A DNA stretch of 64,000 nucleotides from JAHEAO01 sp942492375 (GTDB lineage: Bacteria > Pseudomonadota > Alphaproteobacteria > Rhodobacterales > Rhodobacteraceae). Positions 25,119 through 34,651 of the stretch are shown one piece after another. The position numbers and the translations under genes are program-made. The stretch's first letter is position 1, and every line of letters begins with the position of its first letter. The notes beneath the pieces were generated by a model, which saw only the letters and a list, made by a program, of their open reading frames with translations, searched no databases and was not told the DNA's origin. Location: the NCBI GenBank assembly GCA_942492375.1, contig CALOEL010000012.1, positions 248,001-312,000 on the forward strand, in the 5' to 3' direction.

Positions 25119-27202
25119 GCCGTCCGCCGATCCTGTTTCCGCTTTTCGCTGGACTGGAAACGCTGGAGGGCGTCGGCCCCAAGACGGCGCAGCATTTCGC
25201 GCAGATGGGTGTGGAAAAGCCGCGCGATCTGGTGTTCACCTTGCCCCATTCGGTCGTGGATCGCCGCCGCAAATCCAGCATCCGAGAGGTGCAGGCCCCG
25301 GCCACCGTGACGGTCGAAGTCGAGGTGGGGCTGCATTTCCCGGCGCGCAAGAAGGGCGGACCCTATCGCGTCAACGTGCAGGATGCGGCCACGACGTTTC
25401 AACTGGTGTTTTTCCATGCCCGCGATGACTGGCTGAAAAAGCAGCTTCCGACCGGGCAGCGGCGGCTCCTCTCCGGCAAGATCGAGATTTTCGACGGCGT
25501 AGCGCAGATGGTGCATCCCGATCACATCCTGCCGGTCGACGAGGCCGCCGAGATACCCGAGTTCGAACCGGTCTATCCGCTGACTGCCGGGATCACGCAA
25601 AGGGTGATGTACAAGGCAGCAGCAGCCGCGATCTCTCGTGTGCCGGAGCTGGCCGAATGGATCGACAAGAACCTGAAAGCGCGCGAGGGCTGGCAAGATT
25701 TCCACGCCGCGGTCACCGCCGCCCATGCGCCCGAAGGTTCTGCCGATCTGGCGCCGACGGCGCCCGCGCGGGTGCGGCTGGCCTATGATGAATTGTTTGC
25801 ACATCAGGTGACGCTGGCGCTGGCGCGCTCGGTGGTGCAGCGCGGCAAGGGGCGCGAAAGCCGCGCCACGGGTCGTTTGCAGCACAGGATTCTGGCCGCG
25901 TTGCCATACCGTCCGACCGGCGCGCAGGACCGGTCGATCCGCGAGATAACCGCCGACATGGCCGCCCCGGTGCGGATGAACCGGCTGCTCCAGGGCGATG
26001 TCGGATCCGGCAAGACGCTGGTCGCGTTCCTCGCGCTGCTGGTCGCCGTCGAGGCGGGCGGGCAGGGGGTGATGATGGCCCCGACGGAAATTCTCGCCCG
26101 GCAGCATCTGGAAGGTCTGCAGCCGCTGGCAGAGGATGCGGGCGTCGTGCTGGAGATTCTGACCGGACGCGACAAGGGTGCGGAACGGGCGGCGAAGCTG
26201 AAGGCCCTGAAAGAGGGCAGGATTCAGGTGTTGGTCGGCACCCATGCGGTATTCCAGAAGGATGTCGATTTCCACGACCTGCGACTGGCGGTGGTCGATG
26301 AACAACACAGGTTCGGCGTATCGCAGCGGATGGAACTGGGTGCGAAGGGCAAGGTCACCGACGTGCTGGTGATGACCGCCACCCCGATCCCGCGCAGTCT
26401 GGCGCTGTCGCAATATGGCGACATGGACGTGTCGGTGCTGGACGAAAAGCCGCCCGGACGGCAGCCGGTGAAGACCGCTCTGGTCTCGGCTGGGCGGATC
26501 GACGAGGTCATCGACCACCTGCGCCGGGCAATCGCCGAGGGGCGGCAATGCTACTGGGTCTGCCCGCTGGTCGAGGAAAGCGAGGCCAGCGACATGACCG
26601 CCGCCGAGGACAGGTTCCAGCGCCTGCGGGCGACGTTGGGCGACGGTGTTGTCGGGCTGGTCCATGGCCAGCTGCCGCCCACCGAGAAGGATGCCGCAAT
26701 GGCGCGGTTCGTGGCTGGTGAGACCAAGGTGCTGGTGGCGACGACGGTGATCGAGGTCGGGGTGAACGTGCCGAATGCCTCGATCATGGTGATCGAGCGG
26801 GCCGAGCATTTCGGGCTCGCCCAGCTGCACCAGCTGCGCGGCCGGGTCGGCCGGGGCACGGCCGACTCGACCTGTCTGCTGATGTATCAGCCGCCGCTGA
26901 CCGAGGGCGGGCGGCGGCGGCTGGAGATCCTGCGCGAGACCGAAGACGGTTTCCGCATCGCCGAGGAGGACTTGGCGATGCGAGGGGCGGGCGACCTGAT
27001 CGGCACCGCGCAATCGGGGCTGCCGAAGTTCCGCGTCGCCGATCTGGAGCGCCAGACCGCGTTGATGCAGATGGCGCAGTCGGATGCGCGAAACCTGCTG
27101 GCCGAGGATCCGAAGTTGGAGAGTCCGCGCGGAGAGGCAGTGCGGGCGCTGCTTTGGTTGATGGAACAGGACCGGGCGATCCGTTTGATTTCAGTGGGTT
27201 AG
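25115..27202 (+). CDS. recG: ATP-dependent DNA helicase RecG
   Basis: Fork-reversal and branch-migration helicase. 695 residues. An N-terminal wedge/OB domain (about 1-190) is followed by SF2 helicase motifs: I at LLQGDVGSGKTLVAF, II DEQH in VVDEQHRFGV, III VMTATPIPRSLAL, and VI in HQLRGRVGRG. Length fits the family. Translationally coupled to ligA through the ATGA overlap. Confidence 0.97.
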   Translation: MSRPPILFPLFAGLETLEGVGPKTAQHFAQMGVEKPRDLVFTLPHSVVDRRRKSSIREVQAPATVTVEVEVGLHFPARKKGGPYRVNVQDAATTFQLVFFHARDDWLKKQLPTGQRRLLSGKIEIFDGVAQMVHPDHILPVDEAAEIPEFEPVYPLTAGITQRVMYKAAAAAISRVPELAEWIDKNLKAREGWQDFHAAVTAAHAPEGSADLAPTAPARVRLAYDELFAHQVTLALARSVVQRGKGRESRATGRLQHRILAALPYRPTGAQDRSIREITADMAAPVRMNRLLQGDVGSGKTLVAFLALLVAVEAGGQGVMMAPTEILARQHLEGLQPLAEDAGVVLEILTGRDKGAERAAKLKALKEGRIQVLVGTHAVFQKDVDFHDLRLAVVDEQHRFGVSQRMELGAKGKVTDVLVMTATPIPRSLALSQYGDMDVSVLDEKPPGRQPVKTALVSAGRIDEVIDHLRRAIAEGRQCYWVCPLVEESEASDMTAAEDRFQRLRATLGDGVVGLVHGQLPPTEKDAAMARFVAGETKVLVATTVIEVGVNVPNASIMVIERAEHFGLAQLHQLRGRVGRGTADSTCLLMYQPPLTEGGRRRLEILRETEDGFRIAEEDLAMRGAGDLIGTAQSGLPKFRVADLERQTALMQMAQSDARNLLAEDPKLESPRGEAVRALLWLMEQDRAIRLISVG

Positions 27203-27305
27203 CGCGGCGGCCCCATTTTGTTCGCAAATGTTCTCTAAAAGTTCTTTACATCGCGTTAATCATGTGAGAACAAAGAGGCAACACCGAGGAACAGAGGACA
27301 TGCCG

Positions 27306-27428
27306 ATGCTTACCGAATTGAAAGCCGTCATCGACCGCAGCGCCCCAACTCTTCTGGGCGATGCCGCTGGCGCGGTCGCCCTGGTCGTTCTTCTGTTGAC
27401 GGCCCTTCATCTGCCGGGTCTTGCCTGA
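27306..27428 (+). CDS. Small single-pass membrane protein, 40 residues
   Basis: Reads MLTELKAVIDRSAPTLLGD and continues into a hydrophobic AAGAVALVVLLLTALHLPGL. AGAGGA is 7 bases before the ATG at 27306; an ATG two codons earlier is too close to it. Followed by a strong terminator. It resembles short peptides I recall next to other genes in Rhodobacteraceae genomes, but no function is known to me. Confidence 0.55.
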   Translation: MLTELKAVIDRSAPTLLGDAAGAVALVVLLLTALHLPGLA

Positions 27429-27524
27429 CCTGCCCGGGTCTGAGCCGGCGTTACGCCGCGTGTCCCTGTCCCGATGCGCGGTCCACTGATTGCCTTCCCC
27501 GCCGGTGCTTCAGACCTCTGCCTG

Positions 27525-27563
27525 CCGCCGCCTCCACCCCAAGGGAGTGCGGCGGTTTTTTTT
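27525..27563 (+). terminator. Rho-independent terminator
   Basis: Seven-base GC stem CCGCCGC/GCGGCGG (27525-27531 and 27549-27555) followed by eight T. Ends the ligA-recG-small ORF unit, facing the IscU-like gene. Confidence 0.88.
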
Positions 27564-27614
27564 CGTGCTGACGCACGACACCTCCGGCGGGAGTATTTCC
27601 GCGAAGAAAAAAGG

Positions 27615-28064
27615 TCAGACGGATCGCGCGGCTTCGGCTTGCGCCATCGCCTCGGCGGTCGCGTCGAGCGCCAGCATGATCGAGGCGTGCCGGTTCTTGT
27701 AGTCGCGCGCGGGGAGGAGCACCTCGAGCCCGTCGAAGGGCGCATCCGGGACGGGCCCGTCCTCCTTCAGCATGGCCTTCAGCTGATTACGGGCGGTTTC
27801 GACCTCGTTGCGGCTGCGGCCGATGATATTGGCGCCGACGACAGAGGCGGAGGCCTGGCCGAGCGCGCAAGCTTTCACGTCCTGGCCGAATTCGGCGATG
27901 AGGCCGTCCTTTGTCACGATATCCACCGTTACCGTGGATCCGCAAAGCGGCGAGCGGCGCTTGACGGTGGCCTCCGGCGCGTTCAGCCGGTCTGTCAGCG
28001 GGATATCCGCGGCCAGCGCCAGGATGCGGCTGGAATAGAGGCTGATGAGATCGCTGTCGCTCAT
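27615..28064 (-). CDS. Iron-sulfur cluster assembly scaffold protein, IscU/SufU-like
   Basis: 149 residues of the NifU N-terminal/IscU fold. Two of the three cluster-ligand Cys are clear: SPLCGSTVTVD and VKACALGQASASVVG. At the third position the family often has Cys, but here the segment reads ARDYKNRHASIMLALDA with His instead. From memory this form is common in alphaproteobacterial homologues. Divergent from hisI with a 64-base gap. Precise role (general scaffold or accessory) is uncertain. Confidence 0.85.
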   Translation of the reverse strand: MSDSDLISLYSSRILALAADIPLTDRLNAPEATVKRRSPLCGSTVTVDIVTKDGLIAEFGQDVKACALGQASASVVGANIIGRSRNEVETARNQLKAMLKEDGPVPDAPFDGLEVLLPARDYKNRHASIMLALDATAEAMAQAEAARSV

Positions 28065-28128
28065 GGCTTTCCCTTCGGGTGCTGCTGCCCTAGATAGGGC
28101 CGGACCGACCGATTGGAAAGGCCCGCCG

Positions 28129-28488
28129 ATGCCCTTCGACCCTGCCAGCCTTGTCTTCGACGCGCGCGGCCTGCTGCCGGTGATCGCGCAGGATGTGGAC
28201 AGCCGCGAGGTCCTGATGCTGGCCTGGATGAATGCCGAGGCGGTGACGCGAACGCTGGAGACGGGGCGCGTAACCTATTGGTCGCGGTCGCGGGCGCAGT
28301 TCTGGGTGAAGGGTGAGACCTCGGGCCATGTGCAGGAACTGGTGGAGATGCGGCTCGACTGCGACCGCGATTGCCTGCTGGTGCTGGTCCGGCAGACCGG
28401 GCCGGCCTGCCATACCGGACGGCGGAGTTGTTTCTACACCGCCTTGCGGGACGGCGAGGAGGTAACGATCATGGAGCCGGTGGGCTAG
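28129..28488 (+). CDS. hisI: Phosphoribosyl-AMP cyclohydrolase
   Basis: Third step of histidine synthesis, opening the adenine ring of PR-AMP. 119 residues. The metal-binding pattern includes RLDCDRDCLLVLVRQTG and GPACHTGRRSCFY, plus WMNAEAVTRTLETG and YWSRSRAQFWVKGETSGH. The ATG at 28129 matches family length; an upstream frame from 28045 overlaps the divergent scaffold gene and is not used. It stands alone, apart from other his genes, and overlaps the convergent gluQ by four bases. Confidence 0.95.
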   Translation: MPFDPASLVFDARGLLPVIAQDVDSREVLMLAWMNAEAVTRTLETGRVTYWSRSRAQFWVKGETSGHVQELVEMRLDCDRDCLLVLVRQTGPACHTGRRSCFYTALRDGEEVTIMEPVG

Positions 28489-29339
28489 CGCGCATCCAGG
28501 CCAACCATCCGGTGGATGTCGTCGGGTGTGGCGCCTTCCTGCCGGTAGAGCCGGATCGCGCGGGCATCGTCGCGTTTGGCAAGCCGCTTGCCCTTCGGAT
28601 CGCGGATCAGCCTGTGGTGATGGTAGCGCGGCGTCGGCAGCCCGAGCAGCGCCTGCAGCAGCCGATGGATCCGCGTCGCCTCGAACAGATCCTCGCCCCG
28701 GACGACCTCGGTAATTCCCTGCGCGGCATCGTCGACCGTCACCGCGAGGTGGTAGCTTGTCCCGAGCCCCGCCCGCGCCAATACGATATCGCCGATTTCC
28801 TCGACCATGCCGGCGGGATCAAGACTGTGCTCGCCCGCATATCCGGTGCCGACCTCGGTGAAGGTCAGAGGCGCGAAGCTTCCGACGCGCTCCATCGCGC
28901 GGGTCATGTCGAGCCGGATCGCGGCCTCTTCCGGGCCATGCGGCGTGCCGCGGCAGTTGCCGGGATAGACGGGACCATCGGGACCGGTGATGGGCACGCC
29001 TTCCTGCGGCGCGGCAAGGGCGGCGCGGATATCGGCGCGCGAACAGGTGCACGGATAGGTCAGCCCCAAATCCGCCAGCTGCGCCAGCGCCCCGGCATAG
29101 GCGGGCAGGCGCTCGGATTGGCGCATCACCGGAACGGGCCAGTCGAGACCGAGCCAGTGCAGGTCTTCGAAGATCAGCGCCTCCCATTCCGGACGGGATC
29201 GGGCCTGATCGATATCCTCGATACGAAGCAGGAAGCTGCCCGCCGCGGCGCGGGCGCGGTCGTGTGCAAGCAGCGCCGAGAAGGCATGGCCAAGATGCAG
29301 CGGCCCGGTGGGTGACGGTGCGAATCTGGTGACGATCAC
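28485..29339 (-). CDS. gluQ: Glutamyl-Q tRNA(Asp) synthetase
   Basis: Charges glutamate onto the queuosine of tRNA-Asp; a GluRS paralogue lacking the anticodon-binding domain. 284 residues, as expected. HLGH in FAPSPTGPLHLGHAFSALL, the zinc Cys pair YPCTCSR plus YPGNCRG, and KGKRLAKRDDAR replacing the KLSKR loop. Four-base overlap with the upstream trmFO gene indicates coupling between two tRNA-modification genes. Confidence 0.94.
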   Translation of the reverse strand: MIVTRFAPSPTGPLHLGHAFSALLAHDRARAAAGSFLLRIEDIDQARSRPEWEALIFEDLHWLGLDWPVPVMRQSERLPAYAGALAQLADLGLTYPCTCSRADIRAALAAPQEGVPITGPDGPVYPGNCRGTPHGPEEAAIRLDMTRAMERVGSFAPLTFTEVGTGYAGEHSLDPAGMVEEIGDIVLARAGLGTSYHLAVTVDDAAQGITEVVRGEDLFEATRIHRLLQALLGLPTPRYHHHRLIRDPKGKRLAKRDDARAIRLYRQEGATPDDIHRMVGLDAR

Positions 29340-30691
29340 GCGGCGTCCAGGGCGGCCTGCCGCAGCCAGCCGGCCCAGGCGGCCTTGGCGCGATCAGTAT
29401 AGGCCTTGTAGCGGTCCTTTCGGCCGCGGCGGCCGGATTTCAGGCCCTCGACTGGTGGAAACAGGCCGAAGTTGACGTTCATCGGCTGGAAGGTCTTCGC
29501 CTCGGCGCCGCCGGTGATGTGGTGGATCAGGGCGCCCATCGCGGTCTCGGGCGGCAGGGCTGCGATCGGCTGACCGAGGATCTCGGCGGCGGCCATGCGG
29601 CCCGCCAGTAGCCCCATGGCGGCGGATTCGACATAGCCTTCGACGCCGGTGATCTGGCCTGCGAACCGGATGGCGGGGCGCGACCGCAGCCGCATCTGGT
29701 CGTCGAGCAGGGTCGGAGAGTTGATGAACGTGTTGCGATGGATGCCGCCGAGCCGTGCGAAAGAAGCATTTTCTAACCCGGGAATCATCTTGAAAACATC
29801 GGTCTGCGCGCCGTACTTCATCTTGGTCTGGAACCCGACCATGTTGTAGAGCGTCCCGAGTTTGTTGTCGCGGCGCAACTGCACGACCGCATAGGGCTTC
29901 TGGTCGGGCTTGTGCGCGTTGGTCAGGCCGACCGGCTTCATCGGGCCGAAGCGCAGGGTCTCGCGGCCGCGCTCGGCCATGACTTCAATCGGCAGGCAAC
30001 CGTCGAAATAACCGGCGGTTTCGCCCTCGTGGAACTCGGTCTTGTCGGCGGCAAGCAGGGCGTCGATGAACGCCTCGTACTCCGCCTTTGTCATCGGACA
30101 ATTGAGATAGGCGCGCTGCTCTTCCTTGGTCTCACCCTTGTCGTAACGCGACTGCATCCACGCAATGTCCATGTCGATCGTGTCGGCATAGACGATCGGC
30201 GCGATGGCGTCGAAGAAGGCCAGCGCCTCGGCGCCGGTCGCCTTGCGGATGCTTTCGCCCAGGGCGGAGGAGGTCAAAGGGCCCGTCGCCACGATCCAGC
30301 GGCCTGTTGAGGGAAGCGTTGTAATCTCTTCTTCAGAAACGGAAACTCTCGGATGGGCACGAAGCGTCGTGGTCACGGATTCGGCGAATGGCTCGCGATC
30401 CACAGCCAGTGCACCGCCCGCGGGCAGCGCATGGGCATCCGCCATCGCCATGATCAACCCGCCGGCCGCGCGCATTTCCCAGTGCAGCAATCCGACCGCG
30501 TTCTGTTCATCGTCATCCGAGCGGAACGAGTTCGAACAGACCATCTCTGCGAGGTGGCCGGTCTTGTGGGCGAATGTTCCGACTTTGGGGCGCATCTCGT
30601 GGATGACGACATCGACGCCCATGTTCGCCGCCTGCCACGCCGCTTCCGATCCGGCCATGCCGCCGCCGATGATGTGGAGTGCATCGCTCAT
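29336..30691 (-). CDS. trmFO: Folate-dependent tRNA (uracil-54-C5)-methyltransferase TrmFO
   Basis: Methylates U54 of the T-loop using methylenetetrahydrofolate and FAD. 451 residues. FAD-binding IIGGGMAGSEAAWQAANMG is at the N-terminus; VCSNSFRSDD contains a conserved Cys; a further conserved stretch is YLNCPMTKAEYEAF; the C-terminus has NVNFGLFPPVE. A start at 30691 matches the family exactly. Lies between the DoxX-like gene and gluQ. Confidence 0.96.
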   Translation of the reverse strand: MSDALHIIGGGMAGSEAAWQAANMGVDVVIHEMRPKVGTFAHKTGHLAEMVCSNSFRSDDDEQNAVGLLHWEMRAAGGLIMAMADAHALPAGGALAVDREPFAESVTTTLRAHPRVSVSEEEITTLPSTGRWIVATGPLTSSALGESIRKATGAEALAFFDAIAPIVYADTIDMDIAWMQSRYDKGETKEEQRAYLNCPMTKAEYEAFIDALLAADKTEFHEGETAGYFDGCLPIEVMAERGRETLRFGPMKPVGLTNAHKPDQKPYAVVQLRRDNKLGTLYNMVGFQTKMKYGAQTDVFKMIPGLENASFARLGGIHRNTFINSPTLLDDQMRLRSRPAIRFAGQITGVEGYVESAAMGLLAGRMAAAEILGQPIAALPPETAMGALIHHITGGAEAKTFQPMNVNFGLFPPVEGLKSGRRGRKDRYKAYTDRAKAAWAGWLRQAALDAA

Positions 30692-30751
30692 GCGGCGGGA
30701 TGTAACTTGCTCGGGGCGGAAATGAAAGAGCCCCGGCGCGAAGTTTGCGGG

Positions 30752-31381
30752 TCAGGCGCTGGCTTTCAACGGGTAGGGGCTCGCGAAAATGTTGTCGGTC
30801 TCGGCTTCGACGGCCTCCTGCTCCAAACCTGCGCATCCCGTGCTGCGGCGGCTGGTGAACTGGACTTGAGACGGCACCTCACGCAAGGGAACTGCTGTCC
30901 CGACCGGTCTTGCGGGTTGTGCGATCCGGCGCGGCATGGCGTTGCCACTGACCGAGAGCTTGCGCACCGGCAATTTGCGGCGGATGACAGAGCGCATTCT
31001 CATCGCCCGCCGGCTCGATTGGGCATAGGTGAGAAACAGCGCGCCGATCAGGGCGAGATCCCGCCAGAACATGTCCACCCCGGACCGCGCCGAGCCGCCG
31101 ATGAGCGTCAGGTAGCTCGACCAGAACAGAACGAGGGCCAGCAAAAGCGCCGCGGGCCGCAGCCAGATCCCGGTCATCACCAGAAGCGCCAGCGCGAAGA
31201 TGATGGCCGCCGAGATCGAGCCTGCAAGAGGGTCGGGGATAAACCAGTGGATCAATGCAGTTCCGTCAGTGCCGGCAACGAGGCCAAGCGACACTGCCAT
31301 GAAATAAGAGGCGATCAGGATGCGAGAGAGATTCTGAGCTTGGAAACCGATCGATTTTCCGGCCGTGCGGTCATGTTTCAT
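30752..31381 (-). CDS. DoxX-like membrane protein with basic/disordered tail
   Basis: 209 residues. Four hydrophobic helices occupy residues 17-125 (SRILIASYFMAVSLGLV; AAIIFALALLVMTGIWL; AALLLALVLFWSSYLTL; FWRDLALIGALFLTYA), the last being typical of DoxX family proteins. The remaining 80 residues are rich in Arg, Pro and Ser and look unstructured. GGGAGCACACG precedes the ATG. Not clearly linked in function to trmFO, which begins 60 bases downstream on the same strand. Confidence 0.65.
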   Translation of the reverse strand: MKHDRTAGKSIGFQAQNLSRILIASYFMAVSLGLVAGTDGTALIHWFIPDPLAGSISAAIIFALALLVMTGIWLRPAALLLALVLFWSSYLTLIGGSARSGVDMFWRDLALIGALFLTYAQSSRRAMRMRSVIRRKLPVRKLSVSGNAMPRRIAQPARPVGTAVPLREVPSQVQFTSRRSTGCAGLEQEAVEAETDNIFASPYPLKASA

Positions 31382-31716
31382 CGTGTGCTCCCGTGAGTGG
31401 TGGTCCGGTGCGTGAAGGAGGAGTTGCCACTGGTACTGAAACAGTCGTGCGAGGCATTCAGGATTGTCGGAAAATTGGCCGAGATTATGTTGAAACCACG
31501 GGATTGTACGGCGGAAAAGTGTTCTGTCCGAGGCGGTTGTGGGGCAGAGTTGCCCTGTATCAGTCAGCGGCAGGCCGCTAAATGAATGAAACTTAAGGTT
31601 GAATCTAAAGAAAGCATTAACGCTAGAGGCGTTCGAGCCTCGAACCGGCCCACGACGAGCGTTCCGATGAGATGACTCGCAAAACCGGATTCCGCGAATC
31701 AGTGTCGGCGGCCGGT
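31382..31716. other. 335-base gap upstream of DoxX-like gene and after gyrA
   Basis: GC drops around 31580-31630. A GTG-started plus-strand reading from 31397 would give a 62-residue peptide with several Cys (RDCTAEKCSVRGGCGAELPC), but a second frame starting at 31393 is equally open and there is no suitable ribosome site, so neither is called. No clear terminator for gyrA was seen. Confidence 0.5.
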
Positions 31717-34458
31717 TCAGCCTGCCTCGCCCTCGTCGATCTCCTCGGCGGCTTCGGCGATCCAGGCGACCGAGACGACCTTCTCGCCCTTCGCCGTGTC
31801 GAACACCTTGACCCCGCCGGCGCTTCGTGACCGGAAAGATATCCCGTCCACTGGCACGCGGATCGACTGGCCGGTCGACGTGGCCAGCATGATCTGGTCG
31901 TCGATCTGCACCGGGAAGGAACTGACCAGCCGGCCGCCGCGCATCGCCTTGTCCATCGCCATCACGCCCTGACCGCCACGGCCCCGGACCGGGTAATCGT
32001 GGCTGGAGGAGGTCTTGCCTGATCCCTTGGCGGTGATCGTCAGAATCAGATCCTCGGCTGCGGACATTTCCGCGTAACGTTCAGGCGAAAGCTGGCCGGC
32101 CTCGACGGCTTCCTCGTCCTCGTCGGTCTCGGCACCGTCATCGAGCGCGCCGGCCACGGCGCGGCGCATCTTTAGATAGGCGGCGCGTTCGGCGGGATCG
32201 GCCTCGAAATGCCGGATCACGGACATCGACACGACCTCGTCGTCCCCGGCCAGCCGGATGCCGCGCACACCGGTCGAATCACGGCCCTTGAAGACCCGCA
32301 CCGCGGTCGTCGGAAAGCGGATCGCGCGGCCAAGCGCGGTGACGAGCATCACGTCGTCCTCTTCGGTGCAAATCCGCGCGTTCACCAACTTCACATCTTC
32401 GGACAATCGCATCGCGATCTTGCCGTTCGACCGGACATTGGTGAAATCGGATAGTGCATTGCGCCGCACGCTGCCGTCGGTGGTGGCAAAGACTATCTGC
32501 AGGTCGTCCCAGTCCTGCTCGGGCGCATCGACCGGCATGATCGCGGCGATGGAAACGCCCTGCGGGATCGGCAGAATATTGATGATCGCCTTGCCCTTGG
32601 CGGTGCGTCCGCCCTGCGGCAGGCGCCATGTCTTCAGCTTGTAGACCATGCCGTCGGTGGTAAAGAACAGCAGTTGGGTATGGGTATTGGCGACGAAGAG
32701 GGTGGTGACGACATCCTCTTCCTTCGTGGACATCCCGCTCAGCCCCTTACCACCGCGCCGCTGAGCGCGGAACTCGGCCAAAGGCGTTCGCTTAGCATAA
32801 CCGCCCGAAGTGATCGTCACGACCATATCCTCGCGCTCGATCAGATCCTCGTCATCCATGTCGCCGGACCAGTCGATGATCTCGGTCCGGCGCGGCACGG
32901 CGAATTGCTCCTTCACCTCGCGCAACTCGTCCGAGATGATCGCCATGATCCGTTCACGCGACCGCAGGATATCCAAATATTCCCGGATATTTGCGGCGAG
33001 CTGTTGAAGTTCGTCGGTGACTTCCTTGACGCCCATTGCGGTCAGGCGCTGCAGTCGCAGATCGAGGATGGCGCGGGCCTGGATTTCCGACAGGTTGTAG
33101 GTGCCGTCCTCGTTGATCCGGTGGCTGGGATCGTCGATCAGCCGGATATATTCGGCGATGTCCTTGGCGGGCCAGCGGCGGGTCATCAGCCGCTCGCGCG
33201 CATCCGCGGGATCGGCCGAGGCACGGATCGTGGCCACCACCTCGTCGACATTGGATACCGCCACGGCAAGTCCGCACAGCACATGGCTGCGTTCACGCGC
33301 CTTGCGCAGTTCGAAGGCCGTTCGACGCGCCACAACTTCCTCTCGGAAGCTGATGAAATAACGCAGAAAATCATGCAAGGTCAGTTGCTCTGGCCGACCG
33401 CCGTTCAGCGCCAGCATGTTGCAGCCGAAACTGGTTTGCATCGGGGTGAAGCGGAAGAGCTGGTTCAGCACGACCTCGGCGGTCGCATCACGCCGCAGCT
33501 CGATCACCACCCGCACGCCGACGCGGTCGCTCTCGTCCTGAACATGGGCGATGCCCTCGATCCGCTTCTCGCGCACAAGGTCGGCGATCTTTTCGATCAT
33601 GCTGGCCTTGTTCACCTGGTAGGGGATCTCGTCGAGGATGATCGCGAAACGGTCCTTGCGAATCTCCTCGACCCGCGTCTTGGCGCGCAGGATGACGCTG
33701 CCGCGGCCCTCCAGGTACGCTTTGCGCGCGCCGGATCGGCCGAGGATCACGCCCCCCGTCGGAAAATCCGGCGCCGGGACATGCTCCATCAGCGCTTCGA
33801 TCGACATGTCGGGATTCTCGATCAGCGCCAGCGTGGCATCGACGACCTCGCCAAGATTGTGCGGCGGGATATTCGTGGCCATGCCGACGGCAATGCCACC
33901 GGCGCCGTTGACCAGCATGTTCGGGAACCGCGCCGGCAGGACGGTGGGTTCCTGATCCTTGCCGTCGTAATTGTCCTGAAAGTTAACGGTGTCCTTCTCG
34001 ATGTCGGCCAGCAGGAAGGCGGCGGGCTTGTCCATCCGCACTTCGGTGTAGCGCATGGCCGCCGGGTTATCGCCGTCCATCGAGCCGAAATTGCCCTGAC
34101 CATCCAGAAGCGGCAGCGACATCGAGAAATCCTGCGCCATCCGCACCAGCGCATCGTAGATCGCGCTGTCGCCATGCGGGTGGTATTTGCCCATCACATC
34201 GCCGACGGGCCGCGCGGATTTTCGGTAGCTCTTGTCGTGGGTGTTGCCGGTTTCATGCATCGCGTAAAGAATCCGCCGGTGCACCGGCTTCAGCCCGTCG
34301 CGCAGGTCGGGGATCGCGCGGCTGACGATCACGCTCATCGCGTAGTCGAGATAGGAGGATTTCATCTCCTCCGTGATGTCGATCGTGGGACCAGTATGGC
34401 GCGGCCGTTCGGGGCCCGTTTCCTCGCCGTTTTCAGGGGTTTCCGGGGTGTCGTTCAC
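31717..34458 (-). CDS. gyrA: DNA gyrase subunit A
   Basis: Breaks and rejoins DNA to introduce negative supercoils. 913 residues. The quinolone-resistance region reads KYHPHGDSAIYDALVRMAQD with Ser and Asp at the positions equivalent to E. coli Ser83 and Asp87, i.e. the sensitive form. The catalytic Tyr is in AAMRYTEVRM. The C-terminal beta-pinwheel contains a GyrA box region (RAQRRGGKGLSGM), followed by an acidic stretch (ETDEDEEAVEAG), an insertion seen in alphaproteobacteria. Confidence 0.98.
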   Translation of the reverse strand: MNDTPETPENGEETGPERPRHTGPTIDITEEMKSSYLDYAMSVIVSRAIPDLRDGLKPVHRRILYAMHETGNTHDKSYRKSARPVGDVMGKYHPHGDSAIYDALVRMAQDFSMSLPLLDGQGNFGSMDGDNPAAMRYTEVRMDKPAAFLLADIEKDTVNFQDNYDGKDQEPTVLPARFPNMLVNGAGGIAVGMATNIPPHNLGEVVDATLALIENPDMSIEALMEHVPAPDFPTGGVILGRSGARKAYLEGRGSVILRAKTRVEEIRKDRFAIILDEIPYQVNKASMIEKIADLVREKRIEGIAHVQDESDRVGVRVVIELRRDATAEVVLNQLFRFTPMQTSFGCNMLALNGGRPEQLTLHDFLRYFISFREEVVARRTAFELRKARERSHVLCGLAVAVSNVDEVVATIRASADPADARERLMTRRWPAKDIAEYIRLIDDPSHRINEDGTYNLSEIQARAILDLRLQRLTAMGVKEVTDELQQLAANIREYLDILRSRERIMAIISDELREVKEQFAVPRRTEIIDWSGDMDDEDLIEREDMVVTITSGGYAKRTPLAEFRAQRRGGKGLSGMSTKEEDVVTTLFVANTHTQLLFFTTDGMVYKLKTWRLPQGGRTAKGKAIINILPIPQGVSIAAIMPVDAPEQDWDDLQIVFATTDGSVRRNALSDFTNVRSNGKIAMRLSEDVKLVNARICTEEDDVMLVTALGRAIRFPTTAVRVFKGRDSTGVRGIRLAGDDEVVSMSVIRHFEADPAERAAYLKMRRAVAGALDDGAETDEDEEAVEAGQLSPERYAEMSAAEDLILTITAKGSGKTSSSHDYPVRGRGGQGVMAMDKAMRGGRLVSSFPVQIDDQIMLATSTGQSIRVPVDGISFRSRSAGGVKVFDTAKGEKVVSVAWIAEAAEEIDEGEAG

Positions 34459-34651
34459 GTGCTCTGCCGCCTGTCGCTGTTCGCTCTATATATAGTTGCG
34501 GGAACTCTACCAGAACCGGGATATTGGGTGCAATGGCTGCTTTCCCCGCGCCTCGGCAGCCATCACGCCACAGTGACAACACATTGTTTTCATTGAAAAG
34601 TAAAATCCTTCAGGCAAGATGGATGCAGGGGGCCCGCACAAGAGGTGCACC

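Noticed and set aside
24800..27013. Minus-strand 737-codon frame opposite ligA and recG
   Set aside because: Shadow frame; both plus-strand genes carry complete catalytic motifs.
32674..34596. Plus-strand 640-codon frame opposite gyrA
   Set aside because: Shadow of gyrA with Arg/His-rich composition and no family pattern.
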